DNA of 45,053 nucleotides, from the NCBI RefSeq assembly GCF_000364625.1, contig NZ_KB822624.1, positions 1-45,053 of the forward strand. Direction: 5' to 3'. This DNA comes from Pseudomonas thermotolerans DSM 14292 (lineage in GTDB: Bacteria > Pseudomonadota > Gammaproteobacteria > Pseudomonadales > Pseudomonadaceae). Shown here in pieces: positions 19,746 to 31,482 of this stretch. Numbering within the stretch: the stretch's first letter is position 1; each line of letters begins with the position of its first letter. The translations under genes were made by a program, and so were the position numbers. A model generated the notes under the pieces. That model worked only from the letters and a program-made list of their open reading frames with translations. It did not search any database and was not told the DNA's origin.

Positions 19746-19865
19746 ATGTCCGAGCAAACCGGTCGCGACGAACATGAACGTGACAGCATCGTCGATGCCC
19801 GAGCCATCTTCGCGCTGATCCTGTTGACCGTGATCACGGCGGTCTACTGGGTCAGTCATCAATAA
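19746..19865 (+). CDS. Small single-span membrane protein, unknown
   Basis: This 39-residue frame starts with an ATG preceded by AGAGGGGG five bases upstream. The first half is charged (SEQTGRDEHERDSIVDAR) and the second is one membrane helix (AIFALILLTVITAVYWVSHQ) that ends the protein. The strong ribosome site and the bipartite layout argue for a real gene. It diverges from cysI. I do not recognise a function. Confidence 0.7.
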   Translation: MSEQTGRDEHERDSIVDARAIFALILLTVITAVYWVSHQ

Positions 19866-19907
19866 TCATTGCAAAGGGCCGTGACCGCTCGTCTGCGGTC
19901 ATGGTCC

Positions 19908-19928
19908 TCTCTATCGCTCCGATAGAGA
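19908..19928. other. Perfect 9-bp hairpin
   Basis: TCTCTATCG-CTC-CGATAGAGA. There is no T tract on either side, so it is a poor terminator; it may be an operator or RNA structure. It lies 43 bases after the small membrane gene and 31 bases before a TATAAT. Confidence 0.4.
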
Positions 19929-19958
19929 AAGCCAGCGGGCGCTAGCCACACGGATGAT

Positions 19959-19964
19959 TATAAT
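19959..19964 (+). promoter_or_regulatory. Consensus -10 (TATAAT) before the periplasmic binding protein gene
   Basis: A perfect TATAAT lies 31 bases before the proposed TTG start, in GC-rich surroundings. No convincing -35 stands 16-18 bases upstream, so an activator may be needed. Confidence 0.4.
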
Positions 19965-19994
19965 GGGCACCCTTTCTTATGCGAGTGCTCCGAA

Positions 19995-21083
19995 TTGAAG
20001 TCGGTAGTCCGATTGGCGGCAGTGCTCTGGTGTCTGTTCGGCAGCATCGCAGCGGTTCAGGCGGCGAGTGTCGTTTTTCTCTGCCCAGGGCGCTCCGACG
20101 AAACCTTCTGGGTGGAATATGCGCAGTTCATGCAGGTCGCGGCGGACAGTCTCGGCATGGAGCTGGAGGTGCTCTATGCCGAGCGCTCCCGTGACCGGAT
20201 GGAGGCCCAGGCACGGGGCGTGCTGACGCGCCAGCGGCGGCCGGACTTCCTGGTGTTCGTCAACGAGGAGTATGCCGCGCCGGAAATTCTCCGCCAGGCC
20301 GAGTCCAGCGACGTCAAGCTGTTCATGGTGCACAACGCGCTGACCGAGGATCAGCGTGACTGGCTTGGCATGGCCCGGGAGAAGTATCCGAACTGGATCG
20401 GCAGCCTGGTGACCAACGACGAGGACGCCGGCGAGCTGATGGCCGAGGCGCTGATCCGCGAGTACCGTGTCCGGCACGGCGACGGCCCGGTGGAAATGCT
20501 GGCCTTCGGCGGCCTGCGCAACACCCCGAACGCCCAGGCCCGCGAGCGGGGGTTGCAGAAGGCTCTGGCGCGTCATCCCGAGGTGCGCCTGCGTCAGCTG
20601 GTGCGCGGCGACTGGCTGCAGGCGCGCGCCTACGAGCAGGCACGCCTGCTGCTGCAGCGCTATCCACAGATCAAGCTGGTCTGGGCGGCCAACGACCAGA
20701 TGGCCTTCGGGGCCATGCATGCCTTGGAGGAGCTGGGCGGCGTGCCCGGCAAGGATGTGCTGTTCTCTGCGCTGAACAACTCCGAGGAGGTGCTGCTGGC
20801 GAAGCTGGACGGACGCGTCACCGTGCTGGCCAGCGGGCACTTCGCCCTTGGTGCCTGGGCTATGGTGCTGCTGCACGACTACCACGCCGGCCTGGATTTC
20901 GCCGAGCGCGGGGGCGTGGAGCAGACGGCGCAGCTGTTCACTTTGCTCGATGAGCCCCAGGCGCTGAAGATGCTGAAGGTCATCCGCCAGCGTGGCATCG
21001 GCCTGGATTTCCGCCGCTTCAGCGCCGTGGGGCGGCCGGAGATGCGCGAATACGACTTCTCGCTGCAGACCCTGGTGGACTGA
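19995..21083 (+). CDS. Orphan periplasmic binding protein (sugar-binding type 1 fold)
   Basis: This 362-residue protein has a signal peptide (MKSVVRLAAVLWCLFGSIAAVQA) and then a full RbsB/LacI-type periplasmic binding fold. VVFLCPGRSDETFWVEYAQFMQVAADSLGMELEVLYAE marks the first lobe and LVWAANDQMAFGAMHALEELGGVPGKDVLFSALNNSEEVL the hinge/second lobe. No permease or ATPase is nearby, so it may serve a distant transporter or a sensor. The only in-frame start before the signal peptide is TTG at 19995; the ATG at 19979 is out of frame. Ligand unknown. Confidence 0.83.
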   Translation: MKSVVRLAAVLWCLFGSIAAVQAASVVFLCPGRSDETFWVEYAQFMQVAADSLGMELEVLYAERSRDRMEAQARGVLTRQRRPDFLVFVNEEYAAPEILRQAESSDVKLFMVHNALTEDQRDWLGMAREKYPNWIGSLVTNDEDAGELMAEALIREYRVRHGDGPVEMLAFGGLRNTPNAQARERGLQKALARHPEVRLRQLVRGDWLQARAYEQARLLLQRYPQIKLVWAANDQMAFGAMHALEELGGVPGKDVLFSALNNSEEVLLAKLDGRVTVLASGHFALGAWAMVLLHDYHAGLDFAERGGVEQTAQLFTLLDEPQALKMLKVIRQRGIGLDFRRFSAVGRPEMREYDFSLQTLVD

Positions 21084-21086
21084 GGA

Positions 21087-21308
21087 TCAGAGCCCTGCCA
21101 GGTGCAGCACCAGCTTTACCAGGCCGAACAGTGCCAGCACGAAGACCGTCGTGAACAGCAGGCCGAGCAGGATGAACTGGCTGGGCTTGCCCTTGCTGAA
21201 GTCGCGTGCGCGATTCTTGCTGCTCTGCACGCCGAAGGCCGCGGCCAGCACGCTGTGTAGCATCTGGCCGAAGGTCAGGGGTTTGTCGTCGTTGTGCGGC
21301 TCGCTCAT
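21087..21308 (-). CDS. DUF2970 small membrane protein
   Basis: This 73-residue protein has a soluble N-terminal part with the DUF2970 pattern (TFGQMLHSVLAAAFGVQSSKNRARDF) and one membrane helix (about 46-66, FILLGLLFTTVFVLALFGLVKLV). Function is unknown. It is convergent with the binding-protein gene (3 bases apart) and last in the metH, cupin, RlmN-like, DUF2970 run. Confidence 0.85.
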   Translation of the reverse strand: MSEPHNDDKPLTFGQMLHSVLAAAFGVQSSKNRARDFSKGKPSQFILLGLLFTTVFVLALFGLVKLVLHLAGL

Positions 21309-21344
21309 GGCTACCTCCCGTTGCCATCAGCTTAGCCGCTTCGT

Positions 21345-22388
21345 TCAATTCTGCTGGCTTCTGCGCAGTCGCCGGGTGTTGATCACGTCCACCGCTCGGG
21401 CGCGCAGTTGGCCGCAGCCGCCTTCGACGTCCTGACCGGCGGAGTTGCGTACCTTGGTCAGCACTCCGCGGCCGTGCAGGTAGCGGACCATCTCGACGAT
21501 CCGCTCGCCGTCCGGGCGCTGGTAGTCGTCCACTTCCAGGCTGTTGTAGGGGATCAGGTTCATCACCGCGTACTTGCCCTTGAGCAGGCGCAGGATGCCG
21601 TCCAATTCCTCCTGGCTGTCGTTGATGCCCTTGAGCAGCGTCCACTGGTACTGGATGGGGTAGCCGACCCGGCGTGCGTACTGCTCGCCCAGCTCGACCA
21701 GTTCCTCCGGGGTGATCCTCGGCGCCTTGGGCAGCAGCTGGGCGCGCAGCTCGGCGCGGCTGCTGTGCAGCGACAGGGCCAGGGCCGGCTTGACCCGTTG
21801 CTGGGGCAGGCGCTCGAAGACGCGCAGGTCGCCCACGGTGGAGAACACCAGGTTCTTGTGACCGATGCCACCTTCGCTGCCCAGCAGGTCGATGGCTTCG
21901 AGTACGTTGTCGAGGTTGTGGGCCGGCTCGCCCATGCCCATGAACACCACCTTCTTGACGTGGCGGAAGCGGCGGGCGAGGGCGACCTGGGCGACGATCT
22001 CGGCGCTGCCGACCTGGCGCAGCAGGCCGCTCTTGCCGGTCATGCAGAATACGCAGCCCACCGCGCAGCCCACCTGGGTGGACACGCAGAGGCCGTCGCG
22101 CGGCAGCAGCACGCTTTCCACCATCTGCTTGTCAGCCAGCTCTACCAGGAGGCGCGCCGAGCCGTCGGCGCCCGGATGCTCGGAACGCAGGCGGGCGAGA
22201 TTCTCCAGCTCTTCGGTCAGCGTCGGCAGAGCCTGGCGCACGGACAGCGGCAGGAACAGTTCGCTGGGCTGGTTGCGGTTGCCGGCATCCAGCGGCAGGC
22301 CGTTCAGCCAGGCGCGGATGATCCGCCGGCTGTGCAGGGGCTTGGCGCCGAGCTCGGCGAGGCGTTGGTAGATGTCTGGGATTCGCAT
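21345..22388 (-). CDS. RlmN/Cfr-like radical SAM RNA methyltransferase paralogue
   Basis: This 347-residue radical SAM protein is of the RlmN/Cfr superfamily. The [4Fe-4S] motif is C108-x3-C112-x2-C115 in GCAVGCVFCMTG. The GMGEP motif follows (VVFMGMGEPAHNLDNVLEAI), and the second catalytic cysteine that forms the methyl-bridged intermediate is near the C-terminus (DVEGGCGQLRAR). Canonical RlmN methylates A2503 of 23S rRNA and A37 of tRNA. This sequence differs from canonical RlmN (shorter N-terminal helical domain) and Pseudomonas normally has a standard rlmN elsewhere, so this is likely a second paralogue of unknown target. It lies 59 bases after the cupin gene. Confidence 0.85.
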   Translation of the reverse strand: MRIPDIYQRLAELGAKPLHSRRIIRAWLNGLPLDAGNRNQPSELFLPLSVRQALPTLTEELENLARLRSEHPGADGSARLLVELADKQMVESVLLPRDGLCVSTQVGCAVGCVFCMTGKSGLLRQVGSAEIVAQVALARRFRHVKKVVFMGMGEPAHNLDNVLEAIDLLGSEGGIGHKNLVFSTVGDLRVFERLPQQRVKPALALSLHSSRAELRAQLLPKAPRITPEELVELGEQYARRVGYPIQYQWTLLKGINDSQEELDGILRLLKGKYAVMNLIPYNSLEVDDYQRPDGERIVEMVRYLHGRGVLTKVRNSAGQDVEGGCGQLRARAVDVINTRRLRRSQQN

Positions 22389-22447
22389 GGGGCGCGGATG
22401 CTACCACGGCTGCGGGGCGCAGGGGGAAGGGCGCCCGGCCGCCGGGA

Positions 22448-22780
22448 TCAGGAGGTTGCCTCGTCGGTGACGTGCAGGGCGAGCCAGAGCGCGTCGGCGG
22501 AGCAGCTGGCCACCCGGTGCCGGCAGTGGGCGGGGATCAGCAGGGCATCGCCGGCCTTGAGCGGCAGCAGACCGTCCTCGAACTCCAGTTCGGCCGCGCC
22601 GCGCAGCAGCGCCACCCATTCGGCCTCGGCCTGGTCGTACCAGAATCCTGGCGGGCTGGCATGGCCGTGGGAGAGGATGCGTTCCAGGCGCAGCTTCGGA
22701 GTCTGCAGCAGGATGTCGAACTCCTCGCCCCCGACATTGCCGGTCGCGGCCTGGAACAGGGAGGTGATGGCGGGTGGCAT
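22448..22780 (-). CDS. Small cupin-domain protein
   Basis: This 110-residue protein is a single cupin barrel. The metal-binding pattern is incomplete: SHGHASPPGFWYDQAEAEWVALLRGAAELEFEDG carries H38, H40 and E53 candidates, and PAHCRHRVAS gives the second-motif histidines. The substrate is unknown. It is 18 bases after metH and on the same strand, so it is very probably co-transcribed. Confidence 0.82.
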   Translation of the reverse strand: MPPAITSLFQAATGNVGGEEFDILLQTPKLRLERILSHGHASPPGFWYDQAEAEWVALLRGAAELEFEDGLLPLKAGDALLIPAHCRHRVASCSADALWLALHVTDEATS

Positions 22781-22798
22781 CGCTTCCTCGCGTCGCTC

Positions 22799-26491
<3,693 letters not shown>

Positions 26492-26668
26492 GGGAAAAGC
26501 TACCTGAGGGAATGCCAGAAAAAGGGCCGGGATGATAACAAAACCCTAGTCGCTCCGAGCCTTGCTGGCAGGCTCATGAATTTTGCTCATGTTCCGTCGG
26601 CGGTTCGGCTCGTCCAGCAGGCACATGGGCCGCTAGACTGCCGTCAGTTCGACCTTTTGGAGCCCTCC

Positions 26669-28942
26669 ATGTCGCTGCGTGCGCTCGCCGCCATACCCCT
26701 GCTGTCGCTGCCCATCATGACCCTGGCGCAAGAGATCTCCTACAGCCGGGACATCCAGCCGATCCTTACCGAGAAGTGCGTGGTCTGCCACGCCTGCTAC
26801 GACGCGCCCTGCCAGCTCAACCTAGGCAGTGGCGAGGGCGTGCGGCGCGGCGCCAGCAAGCTGCCGGTGTACAACGGCAGCCGTACCAGGGCGCAGGACA
26901 CTACCCGCCTGTACTTCGACGCCCAGGGCGAGCAGGCCTGGCGGCGCAAGGGCTTCTTCTCGGTGCTCGACGGCCAGGCCGCCCTGCTGGCACGCATGCT
27001 GGAGCTGGGCCGGACCAATCCGCCGCAGCCCAACGCCCGGATGCCGGAGGAGCTGGATCTGTCCATCAACCGCGACAACCAGTGTCCGCTGCCCGAGGAG
27101 TTCGACGCTTACGCCAGGAAGTTCGCCCACGCCGGCATGCCCTTCGCGGTCAGCGGGCTGAGCGATGCCGAGTACCGGACCCTGCGGCGCTGGCTGGCGC
27201 AGGGCGCACCGGTGGACGAACAGGCTCTGCTGCTTTCCGCCATGGAGCGCCGGCAACTGGCCGAGTGGGAGGCCTTCCTCAATGCCCCCGGGGCCCGCGA
27301 GAGCCTGGTCAGCCGCTGGCTGTACGAGCACCTGTTCCTCGCCCACCTGTACTTCGAGGGTGGTGAGCCTGGACACTTTTTCCAGCTGGTGCGCTCGCGC
27401 ACGCCGAGTGGCCAGCCCATCGACCCCATCGCCACCCGGCGGCCCAACGAGGACCCGGGCACGGAGTTCTACTACCGGCTGTGGCCGATCCAGGGGGTGA
27501 TCGTCCACAAGACCCATATCACCTATCCGCTGAGCGCGAAGAAGCTCGCTCGGGTACGCGAGCTGTTCTATGCAACGGACTGGACGGTGGATGCCGTGCC
27601 CGGATATGGCGCCCAGCGCCGCGCCAACCCCTTCGAGACCTTCCAGGCGATCCCCGTCGGGGCGCGCTACCAGTTCATGCTGGACAATGCCGAATACTTC
27701 GTACGCACCTTCATCCGCGGTCCGGTGTGTCGCGGGCAGATCGCCACCGACGTGATCCGCGACCACTTCTGGACGCTGTTCCAGGACCCGAGCCACGACC
27801 TCTACCTCAGCGATGCCGAGTACCGTGCCAAGGCCACGCCGCTCTTGGCCATGCCCGGACAGTTCGACGAGATCGGCGACCTGCCGGGCCTGTGGACGAG
27901 CTACCGGGACAAGCGCAACGCCTACGAGCGGCTGCGCCAGGCTGCCTACGCCCGTGCGCCGCGGCCCGATTGGTCGCACCTCTGGAGCGGCAACGACAAC
28001 GCGCTGCTCACCGTGTTCCGCCAGCACGACAGCGCCTCGGTGCGCAAGGGGCTTATCGGCGCCATCCCGCAGACCCTATGGCTGATGGACTACCCGCTGT
28101 TCGAGCGAACCTACTACCAACTGGTGGTCAACTTCGACGTGTTCGGCAACGTCTCCCATCAGGCCCAGACCCGTCTGTACTTCGACCTGATCCGCAACGG
28201 CGCCGAGGTCAACTTCCTCCGCCTGTTGCCGGCGGCCTCGCGCCGGTCCTACCTGGACGACTGGTATCAGAACAGCGGCAAGCTGAAGATGTGGCTGGAC
28301 TACCAGGCCATCGACGCCGATACCCCGAGCGGCCTGGAGCTGCCTGTCGAAGGGGCCCGGGAGGCCTTCGCCGAAGGGCTGCTGGCGCGCCTGGCGCCGA
28401 TCAACGCGCGGCCCGATCCGATCAACCGCTGCCGCAACGGCGCCTGCTATCGGAAGGCGGTGGGGCCTGAGCTGCAGGCCGCCGAGCAGGCCCTGAGCCG
28501 GTTGGTCAGCCGCCCGGCGGCGGGGCTCGGGGTGATCCGCCAATTGCCTGAGGCGACCCTGCTGCGCATCGAGCTGGCCGATGGCCGGCGCGAGATCTAC
28601 AGCCTGCTGCGCAACCGCATGCACAGCAACGTGGCCTTCATGCTCGGCGAGGCGCTGCGCTACCAGACGGGGCTGGACAGCCTGACCCTGCATCCTGGGG
28701 TGCTGACCAGCTACCCGAACTTCCTGTTCAACCTGCGTGCCGCGGAGGTGGAGCAGTTCGTCCAGGCCCTGGAGCAGGCCGGCAGAGACCCGGCGGCCTT
28801 CGAGCAGGTGGTGCAGCGCTGGGGCATCCGACGCAGCCACCCCGAGTTCTGGCGCTACTTCCACGATCTGTCCGCGCATATCCGGGAAACCGAGCCGGTG
28901 GAGGCTGGAGTGCTGGACATGAACCGATACCAGAACCTCTAG
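26669..28942 (+). CDS. cti: Fatty acid cis/trans isomerase
   Basis: Cti converts cis- to trans-unsaturated fatty acids in membrane phospholipids, a fast solvent and heat response of Pseudomonas and Vibrio. The 757-residue protein has a signal peptide (MSLRALAAIPLLSLPIMTLAQ) and the cytochrome-c-type heme site C37-V-V-C40-H41, placing it in the periplasm. Length and blocks such as YRLWPIQGVIVHKTHITY and ALRYQTGLDSLTLHPGVLTSYPNFLFN match Cti. The ATG has TTTGGAG six bases upstream. It is monocistronic and diverges from metH. Confidence 0.95.
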   Translation: MSLRALAAIPLLSLPIMTLAQEISYSRDIQPILTEKCVVCHACYDAPCQLNLGSGEGVRRGASKLPVYNGSRTRAQDTTRLYFDAQGEQAWRRKGFFSVLDGQAALLARMLELGRTNPPQPNARMPEELDLSINRDNQCPLPEEFDAYARKFAHAGMPFAVSGLSDAEYRTLRRWLAQGAPVDEQALLLSAMERRQLAEWEAFLNAPGARESLVSRWLYEHLFLAHLYFEGGEPGHFFQLVRSRTPSGQPIDPIATRRPNEDPGTEFYYRLWPIQGVIVHKTHITYPLSAKKLARVRELFYATDWTVDAVPGYGAQRRANPFETFQAIPVGARYQFMLDNAEYFVRTFIRGPVCRGQIATDVIRDHFWTLFQDPSHDLYLSDAEYRAKATPLLAMPGQFDEIGDLPGLWTSYRDKRNAYERLRQAAYARAPRPDWSHLWSGNDNALLTVFRQHDSASVRKGLIGAIPQTLWLMDYPLFERTYYQLVVNFDVFGNVSHQAQTRLYFDLIRNGAEVNFLRLLPAASRRSYLDDWYQNSGKLKMWLDYQAIDADTPSGLELPVEGAREAFAEGLLARLAPINARPDPINRCRNGACYRKAVGPELQAAEQALSRLVSRPAAGLGVIRQLPEATLLRIELADGRREIYSLLRNRMHSNVAFMLGEALRYQTGLDSLTLHPGVLTSYPNFLFNLRAAEVEQFVQALEQAGRDPAAFEQVVQRWGIRRSHPEFWRYFHDLSAHIRETEPVEAGVLDMNRYQNL

Positions 28943-29050
28943 CCTCCGTGCCTTCCCGGCAACTGAGGACGGGGCAGGGGAGGCAACTGATGCTTTTGGT
29001 TATGGATCGGCTGTGCGAGAGTGTCGCATCGCCTCATTCGGTTACTCGGC

Positions 29051-29986
29051 ATGAACATCGACAACCGCATCAAGTTCCGCCATCTGGTGTGCTTCCTCGA
29101 GGTCGCTCGGCAGCGCAGCTTCGCCAAGGCGGCCGACCGGGTGGCGGTCAGCCAGCCGGCGATCTCCAAGACCATCGGCGAGCTGGAGGAACTGCTCGGT
29201 GCCCGGCTGTTCGAGCGGAGCAAGAGCGGCGTGACCCTGACCCCGGCCGGCGACACCTTCCTGCGCTACGCCGGGCCCTGCGTGCAGTCGCTGCGCGACG
29301 GGGTCAACACGCTGCGCGACCACGATCCCCAGGGCGGCCTGCTGCGGGTCGGCGCACTGTCCACCGTGGAGAGCCTGCTGCTGCCCGAGGCGGTGCTGCG
29401 CCTGCAGCGCCGCCATGCCGCGGTGACGGTCAGCGTGGCCACCGGCTCCAGCGCCCACCTGCTGGCCCAGCTCAAGGTGGGGGAGCTGGACCTGGTGGTC
29501 GGGCGCATGACCGACAGCCCGGAGATCCACGGCCTGGCCTTCGAGCACCTGTACAGCGAGGCCATGACCCTGGTGGTACGCCCCGGTCATCCGCTGCTCG
29601 CCGAGCCGCTGGACGACCTCGGCCGCCTGGCCGACTACCCCCTGGTGCTGCCCCTGGCCGGCACCACCATCCGCAAGTACGCAGATGCCTTCTTCGTGCA
29701 GTGGGGCATCCCACTGCCGGCGCAGCGCCTGGAAACCCTGTCGCCGGCTCTGAGCCGCCGTTACGTGGCGCGCAGCGAGGCGGTCTGGGTAGCGCCGCGA
29801 GATGCGGTGCGCCTGGGCGTCGGCAGCGGCGAGCTGGTGGAGCTGGACTTGGGCATCCAGGAACCGGGCGGCTCGGTGGGTATCTGCACCAATGTGGCCA
29901 TGCCCCTGCCGCTGGTCGGTCAGTGGTTCTGCGACGCCCTGCGTGAGGTGGTGGAGAGCCTCGCCGACGACCTACAGCCGCTCTGA
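29051..29986 (+). CDS. pcaQ: LysR-family regulator PcaQ
   Basis: This 311-residue LysR-type regulator is the activator of protocatechuate genes. The HTH is at about 18-40 (RSFAKAADRVAVSQPAISKTIGELEELLGARLFERS) and the effector domain spans about 90-300. The start MNIDNRIKFRHLVCFLEVARQ matches PcaQ proteins; a GTG 30 bases upstream is possible but lacks family support. A perfect PcaQ-type box lies between this gene and pcaH. A lone GGTTATG half-site at 28998-29004, before the gene, could serve autoregulation. The gene order pcaQ-pcaHG supports the name. Confidence 0.88.
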   Translation: MNIDNRIKFRHLVCFLEVARQRSFAKAADRVAVSQPAISKTIGELEELLGARLFERSKSGVTLTPAGDTFLRYAGPCVQSLRDGVNTLRDHDPQGGLLRVGALSTVESLLLPEAVLRLQRRHAAVTVSVATGSSAHLLAQLKVGELDLVVGRMTDSPEIHGLAFEHLYSEAMTLVVRPGHPLLAEPLDDLGRLADYPLVLPLAGTTIRKYADAFFVQWGIPLPAQRLETLSPALSRRYVARSEAVWVAPRDAVRLGVGSGELVELDLGIQEPGGSVGICTNVAMPLPLVGQWFCDALREVVESLADDLQPL

Positions 29987-30018
29987 AATGGGCCCTGGCT
30001 AGCTGCCAAGGCTTGATT

Positions 30019-30036
30019 CATAACCATTTGGTTATG
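30019..30036. promoter_or_regulatory. PcaQ binding site upstream of pcaH
   Basis: CATAACC-ATTT-GGTTATG is a perfect 7-bp inverted repeat with a 4-base spacer. It fits the ATAACC-N4-GGTTAT/A box reported for PcaQ in rhizobia and lies 108 bases before the pcaH ATG. Confidence 0.8.
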
Positions 30037-30143
30037 TGATGGGGCGGTCTTTTCAATTTTCATCCGCCGGCTCCTGGACCACACTGCGCGCCACCGACGG
30101 CCTCCGGGCCGAGTCCGACAAATCCAAAAAGCAGGAGCCTGAT

Positions 30144-30863
30144 ATGCACGACGCCGACAACCGTCGTTTCGCGATCCGCGATCGAAACTGGCACCCCAAG
30201 GCCTTCACCCCTGACTACAAGACTTCCGTCGCCCGTTCGCCGCGCCAGGCGCTGGTGAGCATTCCGCAGTCGATCTCGGAAACCAGCGGTCCGGATTTCT
30301 CGCACCTGAAGTTCGGTCCCTTGGACAACGACCTGCTGCTCAACTTCAACCACGGCGGCCTGCCGGTCGGCGAGCGCATCATCGTTTCCGGCCGCGTCAT
30401 GGACCAGTACGGCAAACCGATTCCGCACACGCTGGTGGAAATGTGGCAGGCCAACGCCGGCGGCCGCTACCGCCACAAGAACGACCGCTACCTGGCTCCC
30501 CTGGATCCCAACTTCGGTGGTGTCGGCCGTGCCCTGACCGACAGCGAAGGCCGCTACATGTTCCGCACCATCAAGCCGGGTCCGTACCCGTGGCGCAACG
30601 GTCCGAACGACTGGCGTCCGTCGCACATCCACTTCTCCATCAGCGGTCCGTCGATCTCGACCCGTCTGATCACCCAGCTGTACTTCGAGGGTGACCCGCT
30701 CATCCCGCTGTGCCCGATCGTCAAGACCATCGCCAACCCCGAGGCGGTGCAGACCCTGATCGCCAAGCTGGACATGAGCGGCGCCAACCCCATGGACTGC
30801 CTGGCATACCGTTTCGACATCGTGCTGCGCGGCCAGCGCCAGACCCACTTCGAGAATCGCTGA
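30144..30863 (+). CDS. pcaH: Protocatechuate 3,4-dioxygenase, beta subunit
   Basis: The enzyme opens protocatechuate between its two hydroxyls (intradiol cleavage) to 3-carboxy-cis,cis-muconate, the ring-cleavage step of the beta-ketoadipate pathway. The 239-residue beta subunit carries all four ferric ligands: Tyr109 (GRYRH), Tyr148 (PGPYPWRNG), His161 and His163 (SHIHFSI). The start [18 protein letters not shown] has AGGAG 6 bases upstream; the longer upstream frame is leader. pcaG follows after 13 bases. Expression is probably activated by PcaQ. Confidence 0.97.
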   Translation: MHDADNRRFAIRDRNWHPKAFTPDYKTSVARSPRQALVSIPQSISETSGPDFSHLKFGPLDNDLLLNFNHGGLPVGERIIVSGRVMDQYGKPIPHTLVEMWQANAGGRYRHKNDRYLAPLDPNFGGVGRALTDSEGRYMFRTIKPGPYPWRNGPNDWRPSHIHFSISGPSISTRLITQLYFEGDPLIPLCPIVKTIANPEAVQTLIAKLDMSGANPMDCLAYRFDIVLRGQRQTHFENR

Positions 30864-30876
30864 GAGGAGATCCGAG

Positions 30877-31482
30877 ATGCCCGTACAACTGCTGCCGGAA
30901 ACCCCTTCGCAGACCGCCGGCCCCTACGTCCACATTGGCCTGGCCCTGGCTGCCGCCGGCAACCCGACTCGTGAGCAGGAAATCTGGAACCAGATGGCCA
31001 AGCCGGAAGCTCCCGGCGAGCACATCACCCTGGTCGGCCACGTCTACGACGGCAACGGCCACCTGGTGCGCGACTCCTTCCTGGAGTTTTGGCAGGCCAA
31101 CCACGAAGGCGTCTACGACGAAGAGTACAACCTGGACAAGCCGTTCAACTGCTTCGGTCGTACCGCCACCACCTTCGACGCCGGCGAGTGGACCATCCAC
31201 ACCATCAAGCCGGGCGTGGTGAAGACCGCCGCCGGCCTGCCCCAGGCGCCGCACATCAACGTGTCGCTGTTTGCCCGTGGCATCAACATCCACCTGCAGA
31301 CCCGCATCTACTTCGAGGACGAGGCCGAGGCCAACGCCAAGGACCCGGTACTCAACCTGATCGAGAACGTGGAGCGGCGTCAGACTCTGGTGGCCAAGCG
31401 TTGCGAGATCGACGGCAAGCCCGCCTATCGCTTCGACATCCGCATCCAGGGCGAAGGGGAAACGGTATTCTTTGACTTCTAA
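30877..31482 (+). CDS. pcaG: Protocatechuate 3,4-dioxygenase, alpha subunit
   Basis: This 201-residue alpha subunit is the structural partner of PcaH in the (alpha-beta-Fe)n complex. It has the same intradiol dioxygenase fold: LPETPSQTAGPYVHIGLAL at the N-terminus, LEFWQANHEGVY, and APHINVSLFARGINIHLQTRIYF. As in other alpha subunits, the iron-ligand tyrosines and histidines are not all kept, so it is catalytically silent. AGAGGAG precedes the ATG. Its last 11 bases overlap the start of the ZapE-like gene. Confidence 0.97.
   Translation: MPVQLLPETPSQTAGPYVHIGLALAAAGNPTREQEIWNQMAKPEAPGEHITLVGHVYDGNGHLVRDSFLEFWQANHEGVYDEEYNLDKPFNCFGRTATTFDAGEWTIHTIKPGVVKTAAGLPQAPHINVSLFARGINIHLQTRIYFEDEAEANAKDPVLNLIENVERRQTLVAKRCEIDGKPAYRFDIRIQGEGETVFFDF

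Noticed and set aside
26492..26668. Cobalamin or SAH riboswitch before metH
   Set aside because: The 177-base gap is shared with the cti leader and lacks the conserved box elements of either class.
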